Origin: DATMNR01 sp963702765
Lineage (GTDB): Bacteria > Chloroflexota > Ktedonobacteria > Ktedonobacterales > Ktedonobacteraceae
Assembly (NCBI GenBank): GCA_963702765.1
Contig: CAVPEB010000053.1
Coordinates: 62,001-126,000 of the forward strand
Direction: 5' to 3'
Length of the DNA: 64,000 nt
A model generated the notes under the pieces. It saw nothing but the letters and a program-made list of their open reading frames with translations. It was not told where the DNA came from and made no database searches. Below are positions 34,353 to 42,017 of this stretch, piece after piece (the first letter of the stretch is position 1; each line of letters begins with the position of its first letter). The position numbers were made by a program, and so were the translations under genes.

Positions 34353-34979
34353 ATGAGAACCAGGTTTTATAGAGTTTAATAATGGCGACGATTACAAAAC
34401 CTCGGTGCATTTGCTCTACAAAACTCTGTCTATTTGCTTCCATATTCCGAGGAGGTGGAGAAACATTTTCGGCAGCTAGCTCACGAAATTATTGAGATGG
34501 GTGGGGATGCAAGCATTTTTTCTGTAACAGCGCTAGATGCTTCCGATGAACGCCGAATCCTCCTGGTTATCATAGAAGCACGTGAGGGTGAATATAACGC
34601 CGTTATCAAAGTCTGTTCCCGTTTTTTAGCTAACGCTCAACGGGTAGTCCAGGCACAAGCCTGGAATGACCAGGTTCATGCTGAATTTACTGAGGTCTTG
34701 GAAAAGGTGCATATACTATTTCGTACCGCCAAACGTCATGATATGTTGGGTGTTTTAACTGCTCCCAAACGTGCTTCAGCCGCTGAAGCATTAATGATAT
34801 GCGAGCAGGTGTTTCGAATGTTACTTGACCAGGAGTATTCTCGAGCCAGTCGTTTGTTAGAGATGCATAGCGATCTGCTACCTTCTTTGAAGGACATTGA
34901 GTCGTCTATTGCTACTAAAACATTGGTAGTGCAGACAGAACAAGATAGCTTGCCAGTAGGTGGTGAGGAATCGGTGTAA
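34353..34979 (+). pseudogene. Second ChrB-like domain, N-terminally degraded
   Basis: The long open part runs from a TTG at 34434 to 34979 (181 codons: 'EEVEKHFRQLAHEIIEMGGDAS', in blocks, and following helices). Homology extends upstream in the same frame: 'WRRLQNLGAFALQNSVYLLP' is preceded by 'FYRV' and two consecutive TAA codons where 'xV' or similar would stand. The first about 20 residues of ChrB are absent because the LysR stop is only 27 bp away. Either a remnant, or a shortened protein starting at 34434. It follows the LysR gene directly. Confidence 0.5.
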
Positions 34980-35133
34980 TGTGTGTGGCTGGTTAGAAAC
35001 AATCCTGGATCCGAATTTCAAGTCAATTGAATTGATATTCAATATTTTTAGTTTGCAACCAAAGCCTTACCTCAAGCGTATATATCATTAAGGATAATGA
35101 AATCGGGATACTACAGTGGGTTTTAAAAGGGAA

Positions 35134-35295
35134 ATGAAGATGCCAGAGCGAGAAAATGTGAAGCATCAAAGCGGTGCTCAAGTAAAAGCAATTGATAATC
35201 GACTCTTTCTGACGAGAATTCGTATCTTGCAACTTCTGGCAGTGATCCTCTCTGCTGCATTTGCTCTAGGTTTGCATCTGATTTTTGCCCGATAG
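35134..35295 (+). CDS. Small single-helix membrane protein (53 residues)
   Basis: ATG 35134 has an AAAAGGGA site. The product has a charged N-terminus ('KMPERENVKHQSG') and one C-terminal hydrophobic helix ('LLAVILSAAFALGLHLIF'). A good terminator follows at 35334, and the gap back to 34979 contains no other candidate. Function is unknown. The ribosome site and terminator support a real gene. Confidence 0.55.
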   Translation: MKMPERENVKHQSGAQVKAIDNRLFLTRIRILQLLAVILSAAFALGLHLIFAR

Positions 35296-35333
35296 CTCAA
35301 GCCTTGCTTTTAATATAGAAACCAAAACGATAG

Positions 35334-35370
35334 AAGGGACATCCGTTCAGGGTGTCCCTTTCTTTTTCTC
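35334..35370 (+). terminator. Intrinsic terminator
   Basis: Stem AAGGGACA / TGTCCCTT with a 10-nt loop (35334-35360), followed by TCTTTTTCTC. Confidence 0.8.
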
Positions 35371-35531
35371 TTTCAGATTTAATAATCCCAAATCAGCTGT
35401 AGAGTACAATTTATCCCATCGAGATGGTATTTTGTGAAAACTGATCAATTATGCCTTGCGCCCAGCTATAAGAAATAGTACAATCAATAGTATTCAAACC
35501 ATTGATTTGTGAAGCGGGGTATTTTGTAATT

Positions 35532-36389
35532 ATGGGTATATCTGTATCTCACGAGCAAATGAACGCTCAAGCAGAACAAAGCACTACACCACGTCGTTTG
35601 ATTGTTACAGCAGGTGTTGTTATTTTCGCAATTCGTGATTGGTCGCTTTGGGTTTTATTACGTGATAGCCCCTGGGGGCCGCCAATGCGGATCGTACTAG
35701 GTTCAGAATCGGTGACTGATGCTGTGGATCGTACGCTCGAAGCCGTGCTAACCTGGCCAAACTGTGCCACATTGTTGGAACTCAAGGCAGGTTGGCAAGA
35801 ACAGCAAGTCTATGTATGGGGGAGTGCCGAGCAGGGAGCTGCAGTCTCTTTGATTCATAGCGTTCTGCTGCGTGCCAACCATGACGAATTGCGCCCGAAT
35901 CTACATATGCAACCTGTGCCTAGCCTGCGAGTTGGTTGGAAATCCGTAGCAGAAATCGAATCGGGTCAACATGTTCTAGATCCTGAAGTTCGTTCGGTGG
36001 TCAATAGTGCTTTGATCGCACTGCGATCTCATATTCAACGTGAACCAGAAATAGTTTTGCGCTATCTTGCTGATATGAGCAAAATGGGGCTAGCGGATGA
36101 TAATGATGATTGGTGGCACGAGGATCTCAATGGTCATCCGATCAAGGAGGCTCAAGCTTTTTCAATGCAAATAGAACCTCCTTCGGGAGATGGCTCACTT
36201 ACTTTGGCTGAAGCTGCCTTACTTTACAAAGCCTTTTTTCCTTCGACAGAACAGATAGATTTATCGAACTTACGAAGGCGTTTCCTGACGACGAATCTAC
36301 TTGAGGCTCTGGATGAGGATCGGCCTGTGCGTGGCAAGGAACTTGACTGGCGACGAGTCAGCAAAGCATATCGTTATCTTGGTTCTTAG
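35532..36389 (+). CDS. NrtR-like Nudix-related regulator with degenerate Nudix box
   Basis: The frame begins at TTG 35502, but ATG 35532 is the first ATG; the ribosome site is weak. The N-terminal half is a Nudix-like fold ('RLIVTAGVVIFAIRDWSLWVLLR', in part) in which the usual GX5EX7REUXEEXGU is not recognisable. The C-terminal part ('LTLAEAALLYKAFFP', 'IDLSNLRRRFLTTNLLEAL') resembles the winged helix of NrtR regulators. It probably binds a nucleotide-like effector and DNA rather than hydrolysing. It ends 15 bp before the cobalamin adenosyltransferase gene, so they share an operon. Confidence 0.65.
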   Translation: MGISVSHEQMNAQAEQSTTPRRLIVTAGVVIFAIRDWSLWVLLRDSPWGPPMRIVLGSESVTDAVDRTLEAVLTWPNCATLLELKAGWQEQQVYVWGSAEQGAAVSLIHSVLLRANHDELRPNLHMQPVPSLRVGWKSVAEIESGQHVLDPEVRSVVNSALIALRSHIQREPEIVLRYLADMSKMGLADDNDDWWHEDLNGHPIKEAQAFSMQIEPPSGDGSLTLAEAALLYKAFFPSTEQIDLSNLRRRFLTTNLLEALDEDRPVRGKELDWRRVSKAYRYLGS

Positions 36390-36404
36390 CGAGAAGGATG
36401 AACT

Positions 36405-36947
36405 ATGGCGAAGGTGACAACAGGTACTGGCGATACTGGCTATACGGGTCTACTGGGTGAGCGAAGAGTACCAAAGTATGATCCTCGCCCAGATACTTTT
36501 GGCACTGTCGATGAAGCCACGTCAGCCCTGGGATTAGCTCGTGCAATGACCAATGATCCCAAAGTTAAGGAAATCATCTATCAAATTCAGCAAGAGCTTT
36601 ACCTGCTCATGGGTGAGTTGGCAACAACACCTGAGAATTACGAGAAGATGGGGTTGCGTATGACGATTGAGCATGTGCAACGCCTCGAACGGGTTGAAGA
36701 ACAACTAAAACGTGAAGTTGAAATTCCGAACAAGTTCATTATCCCTGGCGATACCCCCGATGGAGCTGCTCTCGATCTTGCCCGTACCATCATTCGGCGT
36801 GCTGAGCGGATGGCTGTAAAGCTGCTACACGATGAAGTTATTCAAAATGACGAAGTTGTGCGTTACCTTAATCGTCTCTCCGACCTCATTTTTATTCTTG
36901 CTCGATATGTTGAGGTGAAATCGTCGTTGGCAGAATTACCGGAATAA
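36405..36947 (+). CDS. Cob(I)alamin adenosyltransferase, PduO type
   Basis: The 180-residue five-helix protein has the ATP-binding N-terminus 'TGTGDTGYTGLLGERRVPKYD' (in part) and the family blocks 'DEATSALGLARA', 'FIIPGDTPDGAALDLARTIIRRAER' (in part) and 'LNRLSDLIFILARY'. It makes adenosylcobalamin from cob(I)alamin and ATP. ATG 36405 follows GAGAAGGATG. It is the second gene after the NrtR-like regulator. Confidence 0.93.
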   Translation: MAKVTTGTGDTGYTGLLGERRVPKYDPRPDTFGTVDEATSALGLARAMTNDPKVKEIIYQIQQELYLLMGELATTPENYEKMGLRMTIEHVQRLERVEEQLKREVEIPNKFIIPGDTPDGAALDLARTIIRRAERMAVKLLHDEVIQNDEVVRYLNRLSDLIFILARYVEVKSSLAELPE

Positions 36948-36976
36948 GGGCCGCTACCCGTATAATATACTACTAA

Positions 36977-38233
36977 TTAGAGTTCTAGGTAGAAGGTGGA
37001 TCTGGCGGTGGCTATGTCGAGGTAGGACAGAAGTATACTTCTGTGGAGTAGATGACAGATAACCTGCTCGTTAACGTCTCGACAGATGATATTGATGCTA
37101 CCTTCGCGAAAGTCGAGTCTTTCGACGGTAAGATTCTGATGCCTAAGACCGAGATTCCTCATGTTGGCTGGTAGAGTGTTTTTGCTGATCCAACAGGAAA
37201 TCAGGTTGCACTTTATACTACTTTGAGGCATTGGACCTGAAGTTTTCGGCTTAAAAGCGAATGAGTATCCCCTCTTGTTTCTGTGCCATTTCAAAGTCTC
37301 CCAGAGAAAAAATAAAAAATAGATGACGTGAAGTAGGCTCCCATCAGACTGGGTCTGAAGATATGTTTGTGGGTTGGTTTCTGTTTTCACTGGCCAAAGT
37401 ATCACCACAGCCTGCAAAAAGCTAAATCCCTTTGGAAGTATTTCTTGATCCACGTGGATTGTAATATGATCAGTAAACTTGATGGTGCCACTAACTTCGC
37501 CTACTTTCTGTCGGATAAGTTCTTCCAGGCCCAGGCTATGGATATAAGCTTTATAGTGGAACTCTGATTCGACAGGCATAATAATGTCGGTAAAATCGAG
37601 TGTGAGGTGTATCTCAAATGGCTGATCTTGAAAGATTGTGTACTGAGATCCGTGGAGATCAGTCTGTATCACCTCGATCTTTCGTAAGCGAAGTAAACCA
37701 CTGATTCCTGTCTTTACCCCAACTGGTGGGATAACTTCTGGGGGAACAGGTTCAGACTCGGCAACAACTAGTGAAGTTGGCACGGATTTCTTAGTAATTG
37801 CGGTGGGTTGAGGCTCAACTACGACAATGGGAGCAGGTTCAGCTCCCTCAGAGGTTTCAGCAACATATTCAGGCTCGGTAGCGATTGAAGATACTGACAC
37901 AGCTTTCTCAGTAATTGCAGTTGGTTCGTACTCGGCAATGTCTGGAGGATCAGACACAGTTTCTTCACTTTGTTGTGATTCGGTCAATACCAAATCCGCT
38001 GCATGCTTCTGTGCCTGCCCTATCCAATTCTCCTTAATAATGCGCTCGGCTGTCGCTCCAGGTAATAATTTTGCAATATCTGCCGGTGAATGGCCAGCAA
38101 GGCTGGCAAATGTATAAATGCCATTATTGTTGAGACGTTGCTCGACACCATCGCCGATGCCCTTTATCTTTTGCAGGTCATCTTTAGCTGGAGGCTCCAC
38201 ACCTCTCGGCGTATCTGATCGCTTTTTGGCCAT
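36977..38233 (-). CDS. Helix-hairpin-helix protein with acidic/Pro linker; 3' end probably aberrant
   Basis: The 418-residue frame begins with a helix-hairpin-helix domain ('DDLQKIKGIGDGVEQRLNNNG', in part; 'TFASLAGHSPADIAKLLPG'), as in proteins that bind DNA or cap other domains. A low-complexity Glu/Pro/Val linker with two similar 'PTAITxKxVxxS' repeats follows (about 105-165). A beta-rich domain occupies about 175-300. The last about 100 residues are antisense to the VOC remnant and look random, so the natural stop was probably lost near 37320. Function unknown. Confidence 0.55.
   Translation of the reverse strand: MAKKRSDTPRGVEPPAKDDLQKIKGIGDGVEQRLNNNGIYTFASLAGHSPADIAKLLPGATAERIIKENWIGQAQKHAADLVLTESQQSEETVSDPPDIAEYEPTAITEKAVSVSSIATEPEYVAETSEGAEPAPIVVVEPQPTAITKKSVPTSLVVAESEPVPPEVIPPVGVKTGISGLLRLRKIEVIQTDLHGSQYTIFQDQPFEIHLTLDFTDIIMPVESEFHYKAYIHSLGLEELIRQKVGEVSGTIKFTDHITIHVDQEILPKGFSFLQAVVILWPVKTETNPQTYLQTQSDGSLLHVIYFLFFLWETLKWHRNKRGYSFAFKPKTSGPMPQSSIKCNLISCWISKNTLPANMRNLGLRHQNLTVERLDFREGSINIICRDVNEQVICHLLHRSILLSYLDIATARSTFYLEL
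36989..37240 (+). pseudogene. Glyoxalase/VOC-family protein remnant
   Basis: The frame reads 'GGYVEVGQKYTSVE', stop, 'TDNLLVNVSTDDIDATFAK', 'GKILMPKTEIPHVGW', stop, 'SVFADPTGNQVALYTTL'. This is the C-terminal half of a VOC-superfamily protein with two in-frame TAG codons and no start. It lies after the adenosyltransferase and under the 3' end of an opposite-strand gene. Confidence 0.7.
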
Positions 38234-38343
38234 AGGTATTCTCTCTTTGAACAGCCATGAGGGAATTAAACTTTTGCAGGGGATTTACTGCAATGTTGCT
38301 GTAACAATCCCCTGATTGTACATCGCTAACTGTTTTCCAACAT

Positions 38344-38799
38344 CTATGGGTAGATTTCAATGAGGCCGCCCTCAGCAAAAGCCGTTACTGGAGGATTACC
38401 GCCGAAGCTCACTACTGCCGTGAGATTGTACACGCCAGGTGCCAGGCTTGTTGCCTTGGGCGAAGGGGTTGGCTGTGTATCGGCACCCGAATAAATGAGT
38501 TTAGCAGGGCTAGTTGTCACTGATTTGGATGCGAGTGGTGCCGGGCCAGCAGCTCCGCCACCTACGGGAGTTGCAAAGTAGTTGACGGTGAAGGATATCG
38601 GTATTCCCACAATAAAGCCAGCGAGAATGCCGCCGAATGTTACGGTTGACGACAAATTGATGTCAGGTGTTTCCCCGGCGGGTGGAGTTTGCTCAATCAC
38701 TATTTGTGAGTTGCCCTGATTGTCACTTACTGTCACTAATGTGCAATCAAGACCAAAACCGGGTCTCCTAATTGTGGATGTCCAGTCATGATAAATCAC
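38344..38799 (-). CDS. Uncharacterised protein, start uncertain
   Basis: The 151-residue frame starts at a GTG lying inside a ribosome-site-like AGGAAAGGTG. An ATG 14 bp downstream in another frame is better placed but stops after 17 codons, so an indel near the start is possible. The body has Thr/Pro-rich segments and one hydrophobic stretch ('FGGILAGFIVGIPISFTVNYF', in part), with an Ig-like strand pattern at the end ('YNLTAVVSFGG'). Possibly a carboxysome-unrelated secreted or conserved lineage-specific protein; no function is assigned. Confidence 0.5.
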   Translation of the reverse strand: MIYHDWTSTIRRPGFGLDCTLVTVSDNQGNSQIVIEQTPPAGETPDINLSSTVTFGGILAGFIVGIPISFTVNYFATPVGGGAAGPAPLASKSVTTSPAKLIYSGADTQPTPSPKATSLAPGVYNLTAVVSFGGNPPVTAFAEGGLIEIYP

Positions 38800-38969
38800 C
38801 TTTCCTTTTGTTAATTACATATGGTAAAATCAAACTAATGGGCGAAATGTTCTATCGGTGTTGCTATATGACTCAAGCTATCCTAGTCACGTCATAGTTC
38901 ACCTTCTTTCTTTGTGACCTGCCACCTATAGCGGTCACTTACATGAGTAACTAGACGCTCACTAATCGA

Positions 38970-39503
38970 TTAGAGTAAGCCGTCGATCCAATTGATTACG
39001 CTATTCAGCCATCCAATGGCACCATTTAGCCAGCTTACGAGCGATTCCACATCATTGATGAAATCCTGAACCCACGCTGCACCACAACCGTTCTGAGCTA
39101 GCCAATTAATAACTGATTGGATATCGGCGATCCAGGATTTGAGGTCACTGAGGACACCATTTATCCAACTGACAACGGAATCAAGCCAGCCGCCCAGGCC
39201 TAGCAAGTCGAGGAACCAAGCGATATCTCCCAACCAGCCATTCACAGTTCCCATCCAGTTGACTGTGTCTTGAACCCAATTGAGGACAGACTGCAGATAG
39301 TTCGTAACAGACTGACACCAATCATCATTCGATGTGATACGTGGGTTCAGCAGGACTAGATTTTGTGCAACGGGGTTGCTTCGTACTGGCTTGCGATTCG
39401 GTGGTGTGGCCAGTGGCCGTTGAACGTTTGGCGAGGAGGTCGGGATTTGTGACGGCCGCTTTTGTACATCTGGTAGCTTCGCGATTTGTGGTAGCTCTGC
39501 CAT
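38970..39503 (-). CDS. Trp-rich helical repeat protein, unknown function
   Basis: The 177-residue protein has a Pro-rich N-terminus (about 1-55), then an unusual array in which Trp recurs about every seven residues inside Ile/Val/Leu/Asn-rich helices ('VLNWVQDTVNWMGTVNGWLG', 'VVSWINGVLSDLKSWIADI', 'LVSWLNGAIGWLNSVINWI'). At least ten such Trp are present. Two Cys occur in the middle. ATG 39503 has a good AGGAGAAC site. The pattern suggests amphipathic, surface- or membrane-lying helices. No family was recognised. Confidence 0.6.
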   Translation of the reverse strand: MAELPQIAKLPDVQKRPSQIPTSSPNVQRPLATPPNRKPVRSNPVAQNLVLLNPRITSNDDWCQSVTNYLQSVLNWVQDTVNWMGTVNGWLGDIAWFLDLLGLGGWLDSVVSWINGVLSDLKSWIADIQSVINWLAQNGCGAAWVQDFINDVESLVSWLNGAIGWLNSVINWIDGLL

Positions 39504-40001
39504 TTAAGTTCTCCTTTAGTTTGCGTGCCTATTGATAAAAGATTTGCCTGATCGTTTGCCTACAATTGATTCATACACTCGATACGTCGTTCGTAATGAC
39601 CAACACTCTAGGGCATAGGTGTTAATTTCCATGCTAATCCCAAGAGTAGTGAAGGCTCTCATTAGTCCAAAACACCGTGGTTCGCTCACGCTTGATGAGG
39701 CCTATATCTATAGAGGCCGTTCGTATTTGCGGATTTCTGGCCATGGCAGATCACATTTCTGTGAGGTAACTGTTCTTTTCAAACTAAAGTCGTTGACGGC
39801 TAAAATGTATGGCTAAAAGTGGTAGACAGCTTCAATTACCTTATAGCTCACCTCCATTGTATCGAAAATTCTCTTGCAAATTTGTCCTATTGTCTCCGTA
39901 GTGGAGTGAAAATCACGCCAAATGTGCATGATGAGAACAGCGTCGTTACAACTATTTCTTTTCTGAACTGTCGCCGTCGAGAGGGTTGGTCGCGTTTGAT
40001 C
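39504..40001. other. Intergenic gap, nothing recognised
   Basis: About 500 bp. One 65-codon plus-strand frame at 39619 has no convincing ribosome site or family resemblance. No hairpins, repeats or consensus promoters were recognised. Confidence 0.5.
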
Positions 40002-40244
40002 TCATCCCATCAAGCGTGTTAGCCAACTTCTTAGTCGCCAGCGAATTCCTAGTTTGACACCCATTTCTTCCAGGTAAGGTGCGATGAAGTCCTCAATTTC
40101 GCCCGGGTTTTTTAGATAGCGGCGTTTGTGACTCGAGACATGTGTGATATGTCCGCGAAACACGCCTTGGCTAGCAACTTCAGTTCCGTCTTCGACCCAG
40201 ACTTTGACGATGAACGATTGTGCACCGGGCTCTAACGTATCCAT
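40002..40244 (-). CDS. Small conserved-type hypothetical protein
   Basis: The 80-residue protein has a beta-rich first half ('FIVKVWVEDGTEVASQGVFRG', in part), 'HITHVSSHKRRYLKNPGEI' and 'DFIAPYLEEMGVK'. The pattern recalls small proteins widespread in Chloroflexota and cyanobacteria of unknown function. It is 225 bp before a BTAD regulator on the same strand. Ends with a basic, Trp-containing tail. Confidence 0.6.
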   Translation of the reverse strand: MDTLEPGAQSFIVKVWVEDGTEVASQGVFRGHITHVSSHKRRYLKNPGEIEDFIAPYLEEMGVKLGIRWRLRSWLTRLMG

Positions 40245-40467
40245 TTTCGCCCTTACCTTTTAGTTGATCCTGAGGCCAGGTTTCGCTTGCCTCGACCGGA
40301 CCTTATCAGGTGCAAGGTAAATGTAACATCGAGGTATCTATTGGAGAGTCTTTTTGCTATCTCAAATGGAGTATATTGAGCGTCATTTTTTGCGTCTATT
40401 GCCCGTCATTTAAACGTCTTCTACTTTTGTGCTCCGATTTGGTTGAAAGCATCATTGTTCAAGGTTA

Positions 40468-41412
40468 TTATTTGTCATGCAGAGCCGTCTCTACCATTTG
40501 AATGCTTTGCTGCACCTGATTCTGAAGTTCTGTGAGGCTTCTTTGTACCTGTGCAAGACGACCAAGAACCGCAAGTAGTTGAGGAGCAGGTACCTCGGGA
40601 GGGGTATCAACCTCGATGGGGGTTGGGGGAGGCTCATCAAGCTGGTCTGCCTGAATCTGTTTGAAGAGCGCCTGTGTGCTTTTGGAAGGTCTTATACCCA
40701 GTTCTTCATCCAGTGCTGCGGCACAGCGTTCGTATTGTCGGAGCGCTTCCGCCCGGTCGCCGAGTAAGTAATAGAGACGCATCATGCGCCGGTGGGTTCG
40801 TTCGCGGGCGCGGTCATAGCACATGATACGCATTCCGTATAACAGACCTGTCTCGTAGTCGTAATGAACTTCGGAAAAAATCATGAGCTTATCCAGCATA
40901 GCAAGATACATGCTTTGGAGACGTTCTCGCTCTAGCAAACACCAGTCCTGATACCAACCTTCGAGGAGAGGACCCTGGTAAAGTTGAACTGTTTCTTCTA
41001 GCAGTTGAGCTGTTGTGCTATCCATCTCCTGGCCTGGTGTTTTCTGAACAAGGTTAAAAACCTGCTCGAATTCTGCCACGTCGAGCCAGAGGTCGGCTTC
41101 AGAATTAAGCTGGACCCAATCTTGATCAACAAGCAATAGGCGATCGTTCGCAGGTTCACTTTGAGAACCTAAAGCAGATTGAAGCTGCCAGAGAGCCTGC
41201 CGTAAGTTCTTTTTTGACTGGGTAGTGGTGGTTTCGGGCCATAAGATGCTGGCGAGAGTTTCGCGGGGGAGGGAGTGATCGCGATGTAATAACAAGTAGC
41301 AAAACAATTCCTGGATCTTGCGGGCATCGAAACCCTCCAGAATTCTTTCGTTGCGCCGTACACTGAATTTGCCAAAGAGCTGTATACGTAATTTGACCAT
41401 CATCTCCCCCAC
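40468..41412 (-). CDS. BTAD/SARP-like transcriptional regulator
   Basis: The 314-residue protein has an OmpR-type winged helix at the N-terminus ('RIQLFGKFSVRRNERIL', 'LWPETTTTQSKKNLRQALWQL', in part), followed by a bacterial transcriptional activator domain of TPR-like helices (about 105-255, 'RAEALRQYERCAAALDEELG'). A Pro/Glu linker and a C-terminal coiled coil ('LAQVQRSLTELQNQVQQSI') follow. Such regulators act without a sensor kinase. M1, M4 or M5 may be the start. The target is unknown; the divergent GH63 gene at 42018 is a candidate. Confidence 0.8.
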   Translation of the reverse strand: MGEMMVKLRIQLFGKFSVRRNERILEGFDARKIQELFCYLLLHRDHSLPRETLASILWPETTTTQSKKNLRQALWQLQSALGSQSEPANDRLLLVDQDWVQLNSEADLWLDVAEFEQVFNLVQKTPGQEMDSTTAQLLEETVQLYQGPLLEGWYQDWCLLERERLQSMYLAMLDKLMIFSEVHYDYETGLLYGMRIMCYDRARERTHRRMMRLYYLLGDRAEALRQYERCAAALDEELGIRPSKSTQALFKQIQADQLDEPPPTPIEVDTPPEVPAPQLLAVLGRLAQVQRSLTELQNQVQQSIQMVETALHDK

Positions 41413-42017
41413 AAAGCGATGGACTAGCTTAACTGAATATCCAGATTCAGACCTAAGTGTGGGCGTACATTCAAAATCTTATTTACGAGATTATTTTCAT
41501 TGCAGAAATTGTGCTGGTTTTCGTAATCAACTCTACGTTTCAAAGTTTAGTTTACAACCCTAACATTATAGTCTCAGCAATCTTGTAGAGTTCTAACAAA
41601 TCAATCACAAATATGATACTTGTCCAAAATTTTAGGGAATATTCTCATTTTTTCACCATTTGAAGCTAAAAATGCGAAAAATTGAGTTCAATGGTAACTC
41701 AACATGAAACATTATCAAGGGGATCTTGGGTTAATACGTTTGTGGTCAGGTAAGATTTATCCTCGACAATAGTAACATTTTATTCCGTTAAAATCTACCC
41801 GTAATATGTTAAAATGTGGTATTTATGGCATTGGCATGAAATACTACAAATGAGCAAACTAGCTTCGAATGCTTAAAAAACCTTCTCCCAACGTATATAC
41901 GTTTACTGATCAGATTTTTAATGCATCAATCTATGATAGAATGAATCTGCGTATTATTGTGATCATTATTCTGCCCGCAAGGCTTAAAAAGCTGATTATT
42001 GGCCAGAAAGAATAATT
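41413..42017. other. AT-rich intergenic gap, nothing recognised
   Basis: About 600 bp between the divergent BTAD regulator and GH63 genes. It is rich in A and T and contains no convincing ORF, long inverted repeat or 9-bp array. Promoters for both genes presumably lie here. Confidence 0.5.

Noticed and set aside
34434..34979. Normal full gene starting at TTG 34434
   Set aside because: Homology continues upstream of this codon in frame, interrupted by two TAA codons, so the TTG is probably not the ancestral start.
39619..40022. Plus-strand frames between 39.6 and 40.0 kb
   Set aside because: Short, no ribosome sites, no recognisable domain, and partly opposite the 40002-40244 gene.
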